A DNA stretch of 37,005 nt. Origin: an uncultured Opitutia bacterium. GTDB lineage: Bacteria; Verrucomicrobiota; Verrucomicrobiia; Opitutales; Opitutaceae. The stretch is from NCBI GenBank assembly GCA_903839035.1, contig CAIMAQ010000059.1, forward strand, positions 1 to 37,005, given 5' to 3'. Numbering within the stretch: position 1 is the first letter of the stretch; every line of letters starts with the position of its first letter. Position numbers and translations under genes: made by a program. Of the stretch, positions 22,840-31,691 are shown in pieces. Under the pieces are notes generated by a model that searched no databases, was not told where the DNA came from, and was given only the letters and a program-made list of their open reading frames with translations.

Positions 22840-22864
22840 CCGGCGACCTAGCGTCGCCGGTTTT
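22840..22864 (+). terminator. Hairpin with short T run before the PpiD-type gene
   Basis: CCGGCGAC (22840-22847) and GTCGCCGG (22853-22860) form a perfect stem with loop CTAGC, followed by TTTT. It lies 28 nt after the yihY stop and only 6 nt before the next ATG. It may terminate yihY transcription; if transcribed through, it would sit at the ribosome binding position of the downstream gene. Confidence 0.6.
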
Positions 22865-22870
22865 CCCTCC

Positions 22871-24532
22871 ATGATCTCCTGGATTCAACGCTACTTTCAG
22901 CACCACTTCCGCATTGTTTTCGGCCTGGTGCTGCTCGCCACGATTATCTCGTTCATCATCGCCTTCTCCGGCTCGAACGTCGGCCGCGGCACCGGCCAGC
23001 GAGCCGCTCTCACCCGGGAGTTTTTTGGCTATAACCTGAGCTCCTCGGACGACCAGGCCCGCCTCTTTGGCGACGCCAACCTGAGCGCCACCCTCCAAAC
23101 CGGCTACAGCTCCCTCGAAAACGCCGATCTCCAGAACTACGCGCTCCAGCGCGCCGCCGCCCTCGCCCTCGCCGACCAGTTCAATCTCCCGGCCACGACC
23201 AACCAGGAAATTACCGATTTCATTAAGGGCCTCCGCGCTTTCGCGGGCGAAGACGGTCAGTTTGACGCCAAGCGCTACGAATCCTTCCGCGACTCCCTCA
23301 AGGCCAACCCCCGCCTCACCGAGGCCGTCGTCCGCCGCGTGCTCGCCGACGATGTCCGCACCGAGAAAGTCAAGCAGGTCATCGCCGGCCCGGGCTATGT
23401 GCTGCCGGCCGATGTGAAGACCCAGCTCGACCGCGCCGACTCCGTCTGGACGCTCGGGGTCGCCACTGCCGACTACGCGAGCTACGCTCCCTCCCTCTCG
23501 GTCTCGGACCTGGCCCTTGCTAAATTTTACGAGGAAAACTCCTTCCGCTACACCGTCCCGGCCCGTATCTCTGTCGCCGCCGCCTTCTTTCCCTCCACCG
23601 CCTACACCGGCAGCGTCAGTGTGACCGAGTCTGAGGTCCGTTCCGCCTACGCCGCCAATCCCGCCCGCTGGCCCAATCCCGCGGCCAAGGCCGGCGCCAA
23701 GGCCGACCCGGCCGCCGACTACACCGCCGTCCGCCCGCAGGTGGAGCTGGCCCTGAAGCTCGAGCGCGCCCAGCGCATCGCCGCCAAGGTCGCCTCCGAC
23801 CTCTCGTTCGCGCTCTACGAAGGCAAGATCGCCGCCGGTTCCCCCGCCTTCGACGCCCTCCTGGCCGCCCAGCACGTCACCCTGAAGCCGCTCGCCCCGT
23901 TCACCCGCGAGGAAGGCCCCGCCGAACTCGGCGGTTCGCCCGAGATCGCCGCCGAGGCGTTCAAGCTCGGCGAGAGCCGCTCCTACTCCGATGCCCTCGG
24001 CGCGCCCGACGGCGCCGTGGTGCTGTTCTGGAAGGGCACCCTGCCCCCGCGCCAGCCGCTGCTCACCGAGGTGCGCGCCAAGGTCGCCGCCGACTCCACC
24101 GACCACGAGAAGCGCAAACGCTTCGTCGAAACCGGCCGCCTCATCCGCAGCCAGATTGAAACCCGGCTCAAGGCGGGCGACACCTTCGAGGTCGCCGTGG
24201 CCGCCGCCGGCAACGCCACGTCCACCCAGCTCACCGCCAAGGTCCTCCCGCCCTTTTCCCGCCGCACCCCCCCGAAGGAAGCCGATGGCTCCGTCCTCGG
24301 TGCGCTTGATCGTCTGGCCAAGGGCTCGGTCTCGGACATGAGCATCGTCAAGGACCAGGGCGTCCTCATCTACGCCGTGGACAAGAAACTGCCCGACCTC
24401 AGCGAGTCCGGCTCCGCCTTCGCCGCGATGCGGACCCAGCTCGCCGCCGTCAACGCCCGCATCGGCACCAGTTCCTACCTGGCCGCGATGGTCGAGCAGG
24501 AACTCAAGAAGTCCGAGCCGCCGGTCAAGTGA
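22871..24532 (+). CDS. PpiD/SurA-type periplasmic foldase
   Basis: The 553-residue protein begins with a cytoplasmic stub and one membrane anchor (FRIVFGLVLLATIISFIIAF, about 13-32), then a SurA_N-type helical chaperone domain (FFGYNLSS through VRRVLADDVRTEKV, about 50-170). The remainder is a long alpha/beta region with repeated helical segments ending in YLAAMVEQELKKSEP. This is the layout of PpiD, the inner-membrane-anchored periplasmic chaperone that assists proteins leaving the Sec translocon. A canonical parvulin isomerase core is not evident: the expected HILV and GGDLGWF motifs are missing, so it may be a chaperone without isomerase activity. The TolC-type gene follows after 274 nt. 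Confidence 0.75.
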   Translation: MISWIQRYFQHHFRIVFGLVLLATIISFIIAFSGSNVGRGTGQRAALTREFFGYNLSSSDDQARLFGDANLSATLQTGYSSLENADLQNYALQRAAALALADQFNLPATTNQEITDFIKGLRAFAGEDGQFDAKRYESFRDSLKANPRLTEAVVRRVLADDVRTEKVKQVIAGPGYVLPADVKTQLDRADSVWTLGVATADYASYAPSLSVSDLALAKFYEENSFRYTVPARISVAAAFFPSTAYTGSVSVTESEVRSAYAANPARWPNPAAKAGAKADPAADYTAVRPQVELALKLERAQRIAAKVASDLSFALYEGKIAAGSPAFDALLAAQHVTLKPLAPFTREEGPAELGGSPEIAAEAFKLGESRSYSDALGAPDGAVVLFWKGTLPPRQPLLTEVRAKVAADSTDHEKRKRFVETGRLIRSQIETRLKAGDTFEVAVAAAGNATSTQLTAKVLPPFSRRTPPKEADGSVLGALDRLAKGSVSDMSIVKDQGVLIYAVDKKLPDLSESGSAFAAMRTQLAAVNARIGTSSYLAAMVEQELKKSEPPVK

Positions 24533-24536
24533 ACCC

Positions 24537-24556
24537 TTGGCGCCGTCGCGCGCCAA
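24537..24556. repeat. Hairpin after the PpiD-type gene
   Basis: TTGGCGC (24537-24543) and GCGCCAA (24550-24556) form a perfect 7-bp stem 4 nt after the stop codon, without a T tract. It is a weak candidate for transcript 3'-end formation. The rest of the 274-nt spacer shows one other small dyad, TCAGCCGG/CCGGCTGA at 24704-24728, and no promoter that I trust. Confidence 0.35.
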
Positions 24557-24806
24557 CCGTTCATCCCCGCCGCGGACCGCTCGACTCAATTCGCCTCGAA
24601 CTGCCGCGCGGCGACCGGTAGTTCAACGCGCCATGGCGCCATCCGTCCCGTCCCCCATTCCTTCCGTCCGGGGAAACTTTGGCCCCGCCGCCCGTCTCAC
24701 GGCTCAGCCGGTCATCGTCTCCGGCTGACCCAATGGTTTGAATCACCGTAACTTTTCGACACTTGCCGTGTTCTCCTTTTCACTTCCCGTCCACGTCCTT
24801 TCCAAC

Positions 24807-26357
24807 ATGTCCCGCCTCACCGCCCGCGTCCTCCTGTCCTCACTCTGCCTAGCCGCGCTTACCCGCCTGCCGGCTCAGGAACCGGCCCCGGCCCCCGCGC
24901 CCACCCCGGCCGACCTCCCCGCCGCCACCTCCGCCCCGGTCGTCGCCGGGCCGGACCTGTCCCTCGAGGAATGCATCAACCGGGTCCTCCAGAAAAACTT
25001 CAACCTCCGCGTCCAGGGCTTCAACACCGCCAACGCCCAGGAAAACCTCGTGATCTCAAAGGCTGGCTTTGACCCGACCTTCACCGCGATCGGCCAGCGC
25101 ACGCACACGCAGGGTGTGACGTCCTTCAACAATTCCCCCGGCACCAGCACGAGCTCGAGCTACCGGCAAGACCAGACCGACATCCGGGTTGGCGTCAACC
25201 AGACCATCCAGACCGGTGCGGCCGTCAGCCTGAGCGCCAGCGTCCTGCGCAGCGGCAACAACCTGCCCTCCACCACCCTCAATCCTTCCTACAACAGCGA
25301 CATCTCCCTCTCCGCCACCCAGCCCCTGCTCAAGGGCGCCGGCACCAAGGTCAATCGTGCCTCGATCGAGAACGCCAAGCTCGGCATCACCATCGCGAAC
25401 CTCAACTACAAGGGCAGCGTCCTCCAGGCCGTCCGCGACACCGAGGCCGCCTACTACACCCTCGCCTTCGCCCGCGGCCAGCGGGCCGTCAAGCAGCGCA
25501 GTCTCGAGCTCGCGCAAAAGCTGTACGACGAGAACAAGGTCAGGAAGAACACCGGCGTCGCCACTGACCTGGACGTGCTCACGGCCGAGGTCGGCGTCGC
25601 CACCGCCCAAAACGGTGTCGTGCTCGCCCAGCAGCAGGTGCGCAACAGCGAGGACAACCTCCTCGCCCTGACCGGCCAGTTCGAATTCACCACGCCTCCC
25701 GGGCCGGTCAGCTTCAGTGCCTACTACGACCCCGCCCCATCCATCGAGGACGCCTTCAATCACGCCCGCGACCTGCAGCCCACCTACGTCGCCGCCCAGT
25801 CGACCATCAAGCAGCTCGAACTCGCCGTCTATGTCGCCAACAACGGCCGCCTCCCGACGCTGAACGCCGATGCCGCCCTCGGCTTCAACGGCACCGACCG
25901 CTCGACCAACAGCTCGATCGACAACCTCAAGACCGGGGACAATTACAACTGGCAGGCCGACCTTTCCCTCAGCGTGCCATGGGGCCTGCGCGCCGACCGC
26001 GCCCGCGCCCGCATCGCCCTCAACAACCTCCACCAGGAACAGGCCCAACTCCAGTCCATCGAGCAGAACCTGCTCGTCCAGGTCCGCGCCGCCGTCCTCG
26101 CCGTCTCCACCAATATCGAGAGCGTCCAGATATCCGCCAAGACCACCGAGCTCGCCGAGAAACAGTACGAACTCCAAAAGGCCAAGTTCGACGCCGGTCT
26201 CTCCACCAGCCGCGACGTGCTGCAGTCCCAGACCGACCTCGAGACTGCCCGCGTCAACGAACTCTCCGCCAAGGTCAACCTGCGCATCGCCGTCGCCAAC
26301 CTGCACCAGCTGGACGGCTCCTCGATCGACCGCTTCCACATCGCCCTCGCCGACTGA
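24807..26357 (+). CDS. TolC-family outer membrane channel protein
   Basis: The 516-residue protein starts at ATG 24807 (MSRLTARVLLSSLCLAAL) with a signal peptide ending near LPAQ; longer in-frame reading to 24738 adds nothing. After a short A/P-rich linker come two outer membrane efflux (OEP) repeats: LSLEECINRVLQKNFNLRVQGFN...VISKAGFDPTFTAIGQ, then LEARDTEAAYYTL-like helices (AVRDTEAAYYTLAFARGQRAVKQRSLELAQKLYDENKVRKNTGVATDLDVLTAEVGVATAQNGVVLAQQQVRNSEDNLLALTG), and a second similar half. This is the outer membrane part of a tripartite efflux or type I secretion system. No adaptor or pump gene is adjacent, so the partner system is unknown. Confidence 0.9.
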   Translation: MSRLTARVLLSSLCLAALTRLPAQEPAPAPAPTPADLPAATSAPVVAGPDLSLEECINRVLQKNFNLRVQGFNTANAQENLVISKAGFDPTFTAIGQRTHTQGVTSFNNSPGTSTSSSYRQDQTDIRVGVNQTIQTGAAVSLSASVLRSGNNLPSTTLNPSYNSDISLSATQPLLKGAGTKVNRASIENAKLGITIANLNYKGSVLQAVRDTEAAYYTLAFARGQRAVKQRSLELAQKLYDENKVRKNTGVATDLDVLTAEVGVATAQNGVVLAQQQVRNSEDNLLALTGQFEFTTPPGPVSFSAYYDPAPSIEDAFNHARDLQPTYVAAQSTIKQLELAVYVANNGRLPTLNADAALGFNGTDRSTNSSIDNLKTGDNYNWQADLSLSVPWGLRADRARARIALNNLHQEQAQLQSIEQNLLVQVRAAVLAVSTNIESVQISAKTTELAEKQYELQKAKFDAGLSTSRDVLQSQTDLETARVNELSAKVNLRIAVANLHQLDGSSIDRFHIALAD

Positions 26358-26407
26358 GCGCAGTGTAAAACGCGCGGTTCCCCACGCGTTGCTCGGGCAG
26401 TTGCAGT

Positions 26408-26430
26408 CGCGGCGCCCTCGCCGCGGTTTA
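26408..26430 (+). terminator. Candidate terminator between tolC-type gene and miaA
   Basis: CGCGGCG (26408-26414) and CGCCGCG (26419-26425) form a perfect 7-bp stem with a CCCT loop, followed by GTTTA. It sits between convergent genes; the T run is short. Confidence 0.45.
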
Positions 26431-26469
26431 GACTGAGACACGGCCAAGTCGCCACCTCACCCGAAACCC

Positions 26470-27375
26470 TCACGCGCCGAACAGCCGCTCCAGCGTGAGC
26501 CCATCCGCCTTCACCTCCCGGTGCGGGGGCAGCTGGGTGCGAAACCACGTGCGCTGCTTCTTCACCAGCGCCCGCGTATTCTGCGCAATCACGCCCGCCA
26601 GTTCCGCCTCCGCCAGATTCCCGTCGAGAAAATCAATCGTCTCCCGGTAGCCAATCGCGCGCGCCGCACTCGGGTTCTCCCGCAATCCGTCCGCGCACAG
26701 CTGCTTCACCTCTGCCACCAGCCCGTCGCGCAGCATCGCCGCCACCCGGGCTTCGATTCGTTGGTCCAATTCCGCCGGGGGCCGCTCGATCCGGGTCAGT
26801 TCCACCGCCCAGCCGGCGAAAGGCCCCGGCAACCGGGCAAATTCCTCGGCCAATGCCGCCAGCGTCCGCCCCGACGCGAGGCAGCGCTCCAGCGCGCGGG
26901 TGACCCGCCGCGGATTCGCCGTGTCCAGCGCGCCGAGCCCTGCCGGGTTGAGCGTGTGCAGCCGGGCCACCGCCGCCGCCAGCCCCAATGAGGCTACTTC
27001 CGCCCGCAACGCCGCGGACACCGCCACCTCGTCCGCCACGGGTGCAAAGAAGCTCTTCAGGTAAAATCCGCTGCCACCCACCACCAGCACCGGCCGGCCG
27101 CGCATCAAAATTTCCTCCACCGCCGTCCGCGCCTTCGTCACATAATAGGTGACATCCATCCGGTCACCTACGCCGCAAATGTCGATCAGGTGGTGCGGCA
27201 CGCGCGCCTGCTCCGCGGCCGTCGGTTTCGCGGTGCCGCGGTTCATACCGCGGTAAAACAGCAGCGAGTCGCACGACACAATCTCGGCGCCCCGCGCCTC
27301 CGCCCAGCGCAGGGCCCATTCCGTTTTTCCGACGGCGGTACAGCCGGTCAGGACCTGAATCGTGGGTTTCATCAT
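26470..27375 (-). CDS. miaA: tRNA dimethylallyltransferase
   Basis: MiaA transfers a dimethylallyl group to A37 of tRNAs reading UNN codons, the first step toward ms2i6A. The 301-residue protein has the P-loop GCTAVGKTE (11-19), the DSLLFYRGMNRGTAKP segment (the D-S-QVYRGMDIGTAKP motif of the family), PHHLIDI, the VVGGSGFYLKSFF block, and the C-terminal SAARAIGYRETIDFL and NTRALVKKQRTWFR tRNA-binding motifs. The Walker A proline of GPTAVGKT is Cys here, which leaves the nucleotide-binding residues intact. Translation can start at 27375 or 27372 (MMKPT); GGTGAGGT lies immediately upstream and fits the second ATG better. Confidence 0.95.
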   Translation of the reverse strand: MMKPTIQVLTGCTAVGKTEWALRWAEARGAEIVSCDSLLFYRGMNRGTAKPTAAEQARVPHHLIDICGVGDRMDVTYYVTKARTAVEEILMRGRPVLVVGGSGFYLKSFFAPVADEVAVSAALRAEVASLGLAAAVARLHTLNPAGLGALDTANPRRVTRALERCLASGRTLAALAEEFARLPGPFAGWAVELTRIERPPAELDQRIEARVAAMLRDGLVAEVKQLCADGLRENPSAARAIGYRETIDFLDGNLAEAELAGVIAQNTRALVKKQRTWFRTQLPPHREVKADGLTLERLFGA

Positions 27376-27786
27376 ACCTCACCCAAAACATCTTTGCCCC
27401 GCCGCGCGAGGCGAACTATCCGCTCGGCGCTCGCCCCGTCGGTGCAGACCTGTTTCATCGTTAATCCCCGCTCCGCCGCGCGGCCCGAGTCAACCCCCGC
27501 GTGCAGGCCTTGGCCGCCGCCCGGGATGCCCGCGTGGACGATGGCCTGCTCGATCTCACGGCGCTCCCTCCAGTCTTAGTCCGGCCGGCCGGCCCCGTGA
27601 TCACCCGTCTGTTTACCGGCTCATTCGGTCATGCGTGGGGATGTGCTGCACCTGCGCGCGGAGCGTTTTGTGGTCGAGCGGTCCGCGCCCGGACTCGTCA
27701 CACCGACGGCGAGACCCACCCCGCGGGCCGGCGAGTTGAATTCTGCATCCGTCCCGCCAGCCTGCGCGTGCGCGCGCCGGCCCCGG
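27376..27786. other. 410-bp spacer with possible decayed coding sequence
   Basis: No recognisable gene fills the space between the divergently placed miaA start and the end of the REC-GGDEF gene. A plus-strand frame from about 27465 through GTG 27501 has GC-rich third positions for about 50 codons (VQALAAARDARVDDGLLDLTALPP and on), then loses that bias; a neighbouring frame from 27631 (MRGDVLHLRAERFVVERSAPG) takes it over. This looks like a gene remnant broken by a frameshift, but I do not recognise a family. No terminator with a T tract was found. Confidence 0.3.
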
Positions 27787-28689
27787 TCACAGATCGCTGA
27801 ACGCCACCGCGCGGTTCCGCCCGCGCGACTTGGCCGCGTACAGTGCCTTGTCCGCCGCCGCCACCAGCTCGGCGCCGGTGCTGGCATTGGCCGGCATCTC
27901 GGCCGCCCCTGCGCTGACCGTGATCTTGAGCGCTAGGTCCGGCCCGATCGGAATCGGGGCGCTCGCCACCGCGGCACACGCGCGCCGCGCCGTCTCCATG
28001 GCGGCCGAGCGGTCCGCCTGCATGATGATCAGCGCGAATTCCTCACCGCCGAAGCGCGCCGCGCGATCCACCGTGCGCAACCCGCCCGACACCCGGGCGG
28101 CCACCGCCTGCAGCACGAGGTCGCCCACCTGATGGCCGTGCGTGTCGTTGACGGACTTGAAATGGTCGATGTCCAGCATCACCAGCGAGAACGGGTGACC
28201 GAATCGCCGGGAGCGCTCCTCTTCCTCTGCGAGGATGCGGTCAAATTCGCGGCGGTTCAGCATGCCGGTCAGCTGGTCGCGCGTCGCCAGTTGCCGCAGC
28301 GCCTCGAGCGTCTCGGCCAGCTTCAGGGCGTAACGCAGCGAGCGCTCCAGGCTATGCGAGGAAATTTCGCCCTTCACCAGGTAGTCGAGCGCGCCGGCAT
28401 TCATCGCCTCGATATCGATTCGCTCGGAGGACTCCGCCGTCAGGAATACGATCGGCGTGTGCGAGCCGCCCGCCACCGCCTCGCGGATGAGTTCCAGGCC
28501 GTTGCGCTCCCCGAGCTGGTAATCCAGCAGGCACGCGGCGTGTTTGCCCTCGAGGAGCTGCGCCAGCCCCTCCTCGTACGTCTCGGCCCAGTCGAGGTCG
28601 AACGACTCCCCGCGGAAATTCTTGAAATGCGCCTGCGTGAGCCGGAATTGCAGCCGGTCGTCGTCAATGAGGAGGATGCGTCGTTTCAT
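27787..28689 (-). CDS. Response regulator with GGDEF diguanylate cyclase domain
   Basis: The 300-residue protein joins a receiver domain (1 to about 125; phospho-acceptor D56 in CLLDYQLG, acidic pocket DDD at 9-11, conserved K106) to a GGDEF domain (about 135-297). The catalytic motif is GGEEF (214-218), and an RXXD inhibitory site for cyclic di-GMP (R205-D208) lies exactly five residues before it. It should make cyclic di-GMP upon phosphorylation by an unknown kinase, with product feedback. Its ATG overlaps the TGA of the upstream epimerase (ATGA at 28686-28689), so the two are translationally coupled. A link between envelope or exopolysaccharide sugar synthesis and cyclic di-GMP is plausible but inferred. 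Confidence 0.95.
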   Translation of the reverse strand: MKRRILLIDDDRLQFRLTQAHFKNFRGESFDLDWAETYEEGLAQLLEGKHAACLLDYQLGERNGLELIREAVAGGSHTPIVFLTAESSERIDIEAMNAGALDYLVKGEISSHSLERSLRYALKLAETLEALRQLATRDQLTGMLNRREFDRILAEEEERSRRFGHPFSLVMLDIDHFKSVNDTHGHQVGDLVLQAVAARVSGGLRTVDRAARFGGEEFALIIMQADRSAAMETARRACAAVASAPIPIGPDLALKITVSAGAAEMPANASTGAELVAAADKALYAAKSRGRNRAVAFSDL

Positions 28690-29639
28690 GGGAGCACGGG
28701 GACCAGAGGTCCGGAAATCAGTTCGGCCAGCCCCGCGGCGACGCCGGTGCGCGCGATGAAGCCCAGCGCTTCCACCGCCGCCGCGGGATCGCCCAGCGAG
28801 TGCAGGATGTCCCCGGCCCGCGCCGGCCGGTGCTCAGGTGCGCCCACGCCGGGATGGGCGGCGGAGAAAATCCCGGCGAGTTCCAGCAGCGAGGTCGCCC
28901 GGCCGGTGCAGATGTTCGCGGCGCCGGAAGCGAGCCCGGGCTTGGTCGCCGCCAGCGCATTCGCGCGGGCCACGTCACGCACCGCGATGAAATCGCGCGT
29001 CTGGCGGCCGTCGCCGTAAAGCGTCACGGGTTTTCCCTCACGGTAATTGCGGGCAAAGATCGAGATGACACCCGAGTAAGGCGAGGCGGGATCCTGCCGT
29101 GTCCCGAAGACGTTGAAGTACCGCTGACAGCGCACGGTGAAACCGTAGCAGGCGCCGTGACCGAGCAGCAGGTCCTCGGACGCGAGTTTTGCCGCGCCAT
29201 AGGGACTGACCGGGCGTTTTTCCGCCGACTCGCGGATCGGCCGCTCGGTCGCATCACCGTAGATCGCGGCCGAGGAGGCAAAGACCACCCGGCCCACGCC
29301 ATGCAGCCGCGCCGCCTCGGCGACGAGCTGGCTGGCCAGGATGTTGAGGGAGAAATTCAGCTCCGGGTTGGCGATGCTTTCCTGCACGCTCACCAGCGCC
29401 GCCAGATGGATGATGGCGTCGGGCCGTTCCGCGGCCACGAGGGCCGCGAGCACGCCGGGAGCCGCCACGTCCTTCACCTGCAGGGCAAACGCCGGCGAGC
29501 GCAGCGCGGTCGCGAGATTTTCCTTCCGCCCGGTCCGGAAATTATCCACGCCGACGACCACATGCCCCTCGCCCAGCAGGCAATCGGTCGTGTGGCTGCC
29601 GATGAAGCCGGCGGCACCCGTGACGAGGATCTTGGCCAT
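28686..29639 (-). CDS. NAD-dependent nucleotide-sugar epimerase/dehydratase
   Basis: This 317-residue extended short-chain dehydrogenase has the NAD loop GAAGFIGSH (8-16), DNFRTGRKENL, HLAALVSVQES, the catalytic S in FASSAAIYGD, and YXXXK in SPYGAAKLASE, followed by RYFNVFGTRQDP, YSGVISIF and LYGDGRQTRDFIAVRDVA. The pattern is that of UDP-glucose 4-epimerase and UDP-GlcNAc/GlcA C4-epimerases (GalE/WbpP group); the RYFNVFG-RQDP-SPYSGVISIF segment fits the WbpP-like branch better than GalE proper. It would supply UDP-galactose-type or N-acetylgalactosamine-type sugars for surface polysaccharide. It overlaps the downstream REC-GGDEF gene by 4 nt. Exact substrate uncertain. Confidence 0.9.
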   Translation of the reverse strand: MAKILVTGAAGFIGSHTTDCLLGEGHVVVGVDNFRTGRKENLATALRSPAFALQVKDVAAPGVLAALVAAERPDAIIHLAALVSVQESIANPELNFSLNILASQLVAEAARLHGVGRVVFASSAAIYGDATERPIRESAEKRPVSPYGAAKLASEDLLLGHGACYGFTVRCQRYFNVFGTRQDPASPYSGVISIFARNYREGKPVTLYGDGRQTRDFIAVRDVARANALAATKPGLASGAANICTGRATSLLELAGIFSAAHPGVGAPEHRPARAGDILHSLGDPAAAVEALGFIARTGVAAGLAELISGPLVPVLP

Positions 29640-29683
29640 GGTGGCAGGGTTAGCGCCCCGTCCGGAGGGGGCAAGCCGTCATG

Positions 29684-30487
29684 TCAGCGGTGCGTCCCCG
29701 CCGCGAGGTCGGCCGTCACCGCGGCAAGCCGGGCGGTCATTTTATCCGGCGCCCCGAGATTTTCCCGGATGCAGTTGACCAGGGCGCTGCCCACGACGAC
29801 ACCGTCCGCCTGCGCGGCGACCTGGGCGACTTGCGACCGGGTGGAGATGCCAAACCCGACCGCGACGGGCAGCCGGGTGTGCGCCCGGATGCGGGCCACG
29901 GCCTCGGGAATGTTTGTCGCGGCATCCTTCCGCACGCCAGTGACCCCCTCACGCGAGACGTAATAAATGAAACCGGTCGTCGCCGCCGCGATCACCGGGA
30001 TGCGCGCATCCGGCGTGGTCGGCGCGATGATGAACACCGTGTCGAGCCCGTGTTTTTTGGCCGCCGTCATCACCTCACCCGCCTCCTCCGGCGGGAGATC
30101 CAGGGTCAGCATCCCGTCCAGGCCCGCGTCCGCCGCGGCCCGGACATAGGCGTCCACGCCATTCGCGAACACCAGGTTGTAATACGTGTAGAACACAAGC
30201 GGCGCGTCGGGAAACTCGGCGCGCAGGTGGCGCACCAGCTCGAGGACGCGCGCGGCGTTCATGCCGCCCTCCAGCGCCCGCTGGGCGGCCAGCTGGTTGG
30301 TCAGGCCGTCTGCCAGCGGATCGGAAAAAGGCACGCCGAGCTCGAGGATGTCTACGCCCCGGCCGAGCAGTGTGCGGCAGACGGCGAGCGAGGTCTCGAA
30401 ATCAGGGTCGCCGGCGCACACGTAGCCGATGAAGGCGGCGCGGTTTTGGGCTTTGGCCCGGGCAAAAGCGGAGGCGAGGCGGGACAT
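29684..30487 (-). CDS. trpA: Tryptophan synthase alpha subunit
   Basis: TrpA cleaves indole-3-glycerol phosphate to indole, which passes to TrpB. The start MSRLASAFARAKAQ (ATG 30487) gives 267 residues, the usual length. The TIM-barrel motifs are intact: AAFIGYVCAGDPD, ILELGVPFSDPLADGLTNQ with the catalytic E and D, the LDLPPEEAGE segment, FIIAPTTP, FIYYVSREGVTGVR, and the phosphate-binding VAVGFGIST and ADGVVVGSALV. trpB and other trp genes are not adjacent: its neighbours are an epimerase gene downstream and an EEP-family gene upstream, which is unusual as trpB and trpA are coupled in most bacteria. Confidence 0.96.
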   Translation of the reverse strand: MSRLASAFARAKAQNRAAFIGYVCAGDPDFETSLAVCRTLLGRGVDILELGVPFSDPLADGLTNQLAAQRALEGGMNAARVLELVRHLRAEFPDAPLVFYTYYNLVFANGVDAYVRAAADAGLDGMLTLDLPPEEAGEVMTAAKKHGLDTVFIIAPTTPDARIPVIAAATTGFIYYVSREGVTGVRKDAATNIPEAVARIRAHTRLPVAVGFGISTRSQVAQVAAQADGVVVGSALVNCIRENLGAPDKMTARLAAVTADLAAGTHR

Positions 30488-30652
30488 GCGAGGGTTTAGC
30501 TCAGAGGCATTCGCGCCGCGGTGCAATTGTCGTTTTCAGACCCGGCCCACCGTCGAAAACCAACGGGGTTTTGCCGCGAATGAGCCCGCCAACTAGCAGG
30601 CTCCGTGGATTCTCCATGTCAGCTGTGACACGGGTTTGGAAATACCGCCGGC

Positions 30653-31426
30653 CTACACCAGATCGAAATCCACCAGTACGGGGCGGTGATCGGACAACAT
30701 CACGCGCAGGACCTCGCTGTGCACCCTGCCGCAGGGCGGCGGCAGGAGTACGAAGTCGAGCAGACGCTGCGGCAGCGGCGAGGGGAACGTCTTTCCCTTG
30801 CGCGGGTGCAGCACGTAGTCGGCGTAATCCGAGAGATGGCTGAGCAGGGCCGCGGTCGCGTCGGGGCTGTGCCCGGGATTGTTGAAGTCCCCGCAGATGA
30901 TCGGTGGCAGGACCCAGTGCGGCCCGCGCTCGCGGAGTTTCTCGCGCAGCCACGCCAGCAGCCGGCCGATCTGCCGGATGCGGTGCTCGCGCGAGCCAAA
31001 GTGCAGGTGGATGTTGACGATCGGCACGATCCGCCCACCGACGTCGAACTCCGCAAAGAGGAACCCCTTTTCACCCACCGTGCGCAGCCCGAAGACCACG
31101 GTTTCGGTCGCCAGGATCGGGTGCCGCGACAGCAGTGCGTTGCCATAGCAGAGGTTGAGCAGGCCCTTCCGGCGCGTGTTGATGCCGAAAACAGCATGGG
31201 GAAAGCCGGCGTGCAGCCGCAGGTACTCGAGATGGTCGAAATTCCCCGCCCAGCGTGAACGCTCGTCGATTTCCTGCAGCGCCACGATGTCCGGCTGCAG
31301 CTTCACAATCAGCTTCGCGATCTTCCGCAGGTTGTTCTTCAGCTTTTGGCCCGAAGTCAGGCCCTGGATGGGGTTGAGCCCGCGGCCATGCGCGATGTTG
31401 AAGGTAAGGAGACGCAGACGCGGCAT
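30653..31426 (-). CDS. Endonuclease/exonuclease/phosphatase family protein
   Basis: This 257-residue protein has the EEP (DNase I-like) fold: LLTFNIAHGRG (first strand, metal-binding N), ALQEIDERS with the catalytic-type E, YGNALLSRHPI, IVNIHLHFGSREHRIRQI, ICGDFNNPGHS with the D-X-N pair, and the closing SDHRPVLVDF with D and H. All family catalytic residues are present. It lacks a signal peptide, so it is probably cytoplasmic; DNA, phospholipids and phosphorylated sugars are all known substrates of the fold. ATG 31426 was chosen because MPRLRLLTFNIAHG opens the domain directly. The spacer to trpA is 165 nt and shows no clear signals. Confidence 0.88.
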   Translation of the reverse strand: MPRLRLLTFNIAHGRGLNPIQGLTSGQKLKNNLRKIAKLIVKLQPDIVALQEIDERSRWAGNFDHLEYLRLHAGFPHAVFGINTRRKGLLNLCYGNALLSRHPILATETVVFGLRTVGEKGFLFAEFDVGGRIVPIVNIHLHFGSREHRIRQIGRLLAWLREKLRERGPHWVLPPIICGDFNNPGHSPDATAALLSHLSDYADYVLHPRKGKTFPSPLPQRLLDFVLLPPPCGRVHSEVLRVMLSDHRPVLVDFDLV

Positions 31427-31648
31427 GGCGTCCGCCAGCCTGAAACACGTCCCCCGTGGAGCAACGGCAAAGCGCCCGGCGTACCTGCACGGGGAAGGAT
31501 CCGACGTGAGCGATCGGAGCCCAATCAAGTCCCGCAAGCCACCCGCGCCCGCCGGTCGGGGGAGATTTGCAATTTGAGTTTCCGTCCGAATTACCGATTG
31601 GTCGCCACCCACCCCACCTGCCACCCGTGGCCCTTCCCGCGGAAGGGA

Positions 31649-31677
31649 TTGACAGTACCCGAGCCGCTCGTGAAGTT
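31649..31677 (+). promoter_or_regulatory. Possible promoter of tRNA-His
   Basis: TTGACA at 31649-31654 matches the -35 consensus. A poor -10 candidate (GAAGTT, 31672-31677) lies 17 nt downstream, 14 nt before the tRNA. The rest of the 265-nt spacer to the EEP gene shows nothing else that I can name. Confidence 0.35.
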
Positions 31678-31691
31678 TCCCGGCTCTTTAC

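Noticed and set aside
22871-24532. An active parvulin-type peptidyl-prolyl isomerase.
   Set aside because: The anchor and SurA_N-type domain are visible, but the parvulin core motifs are not; only the chaperone-type call is kept.
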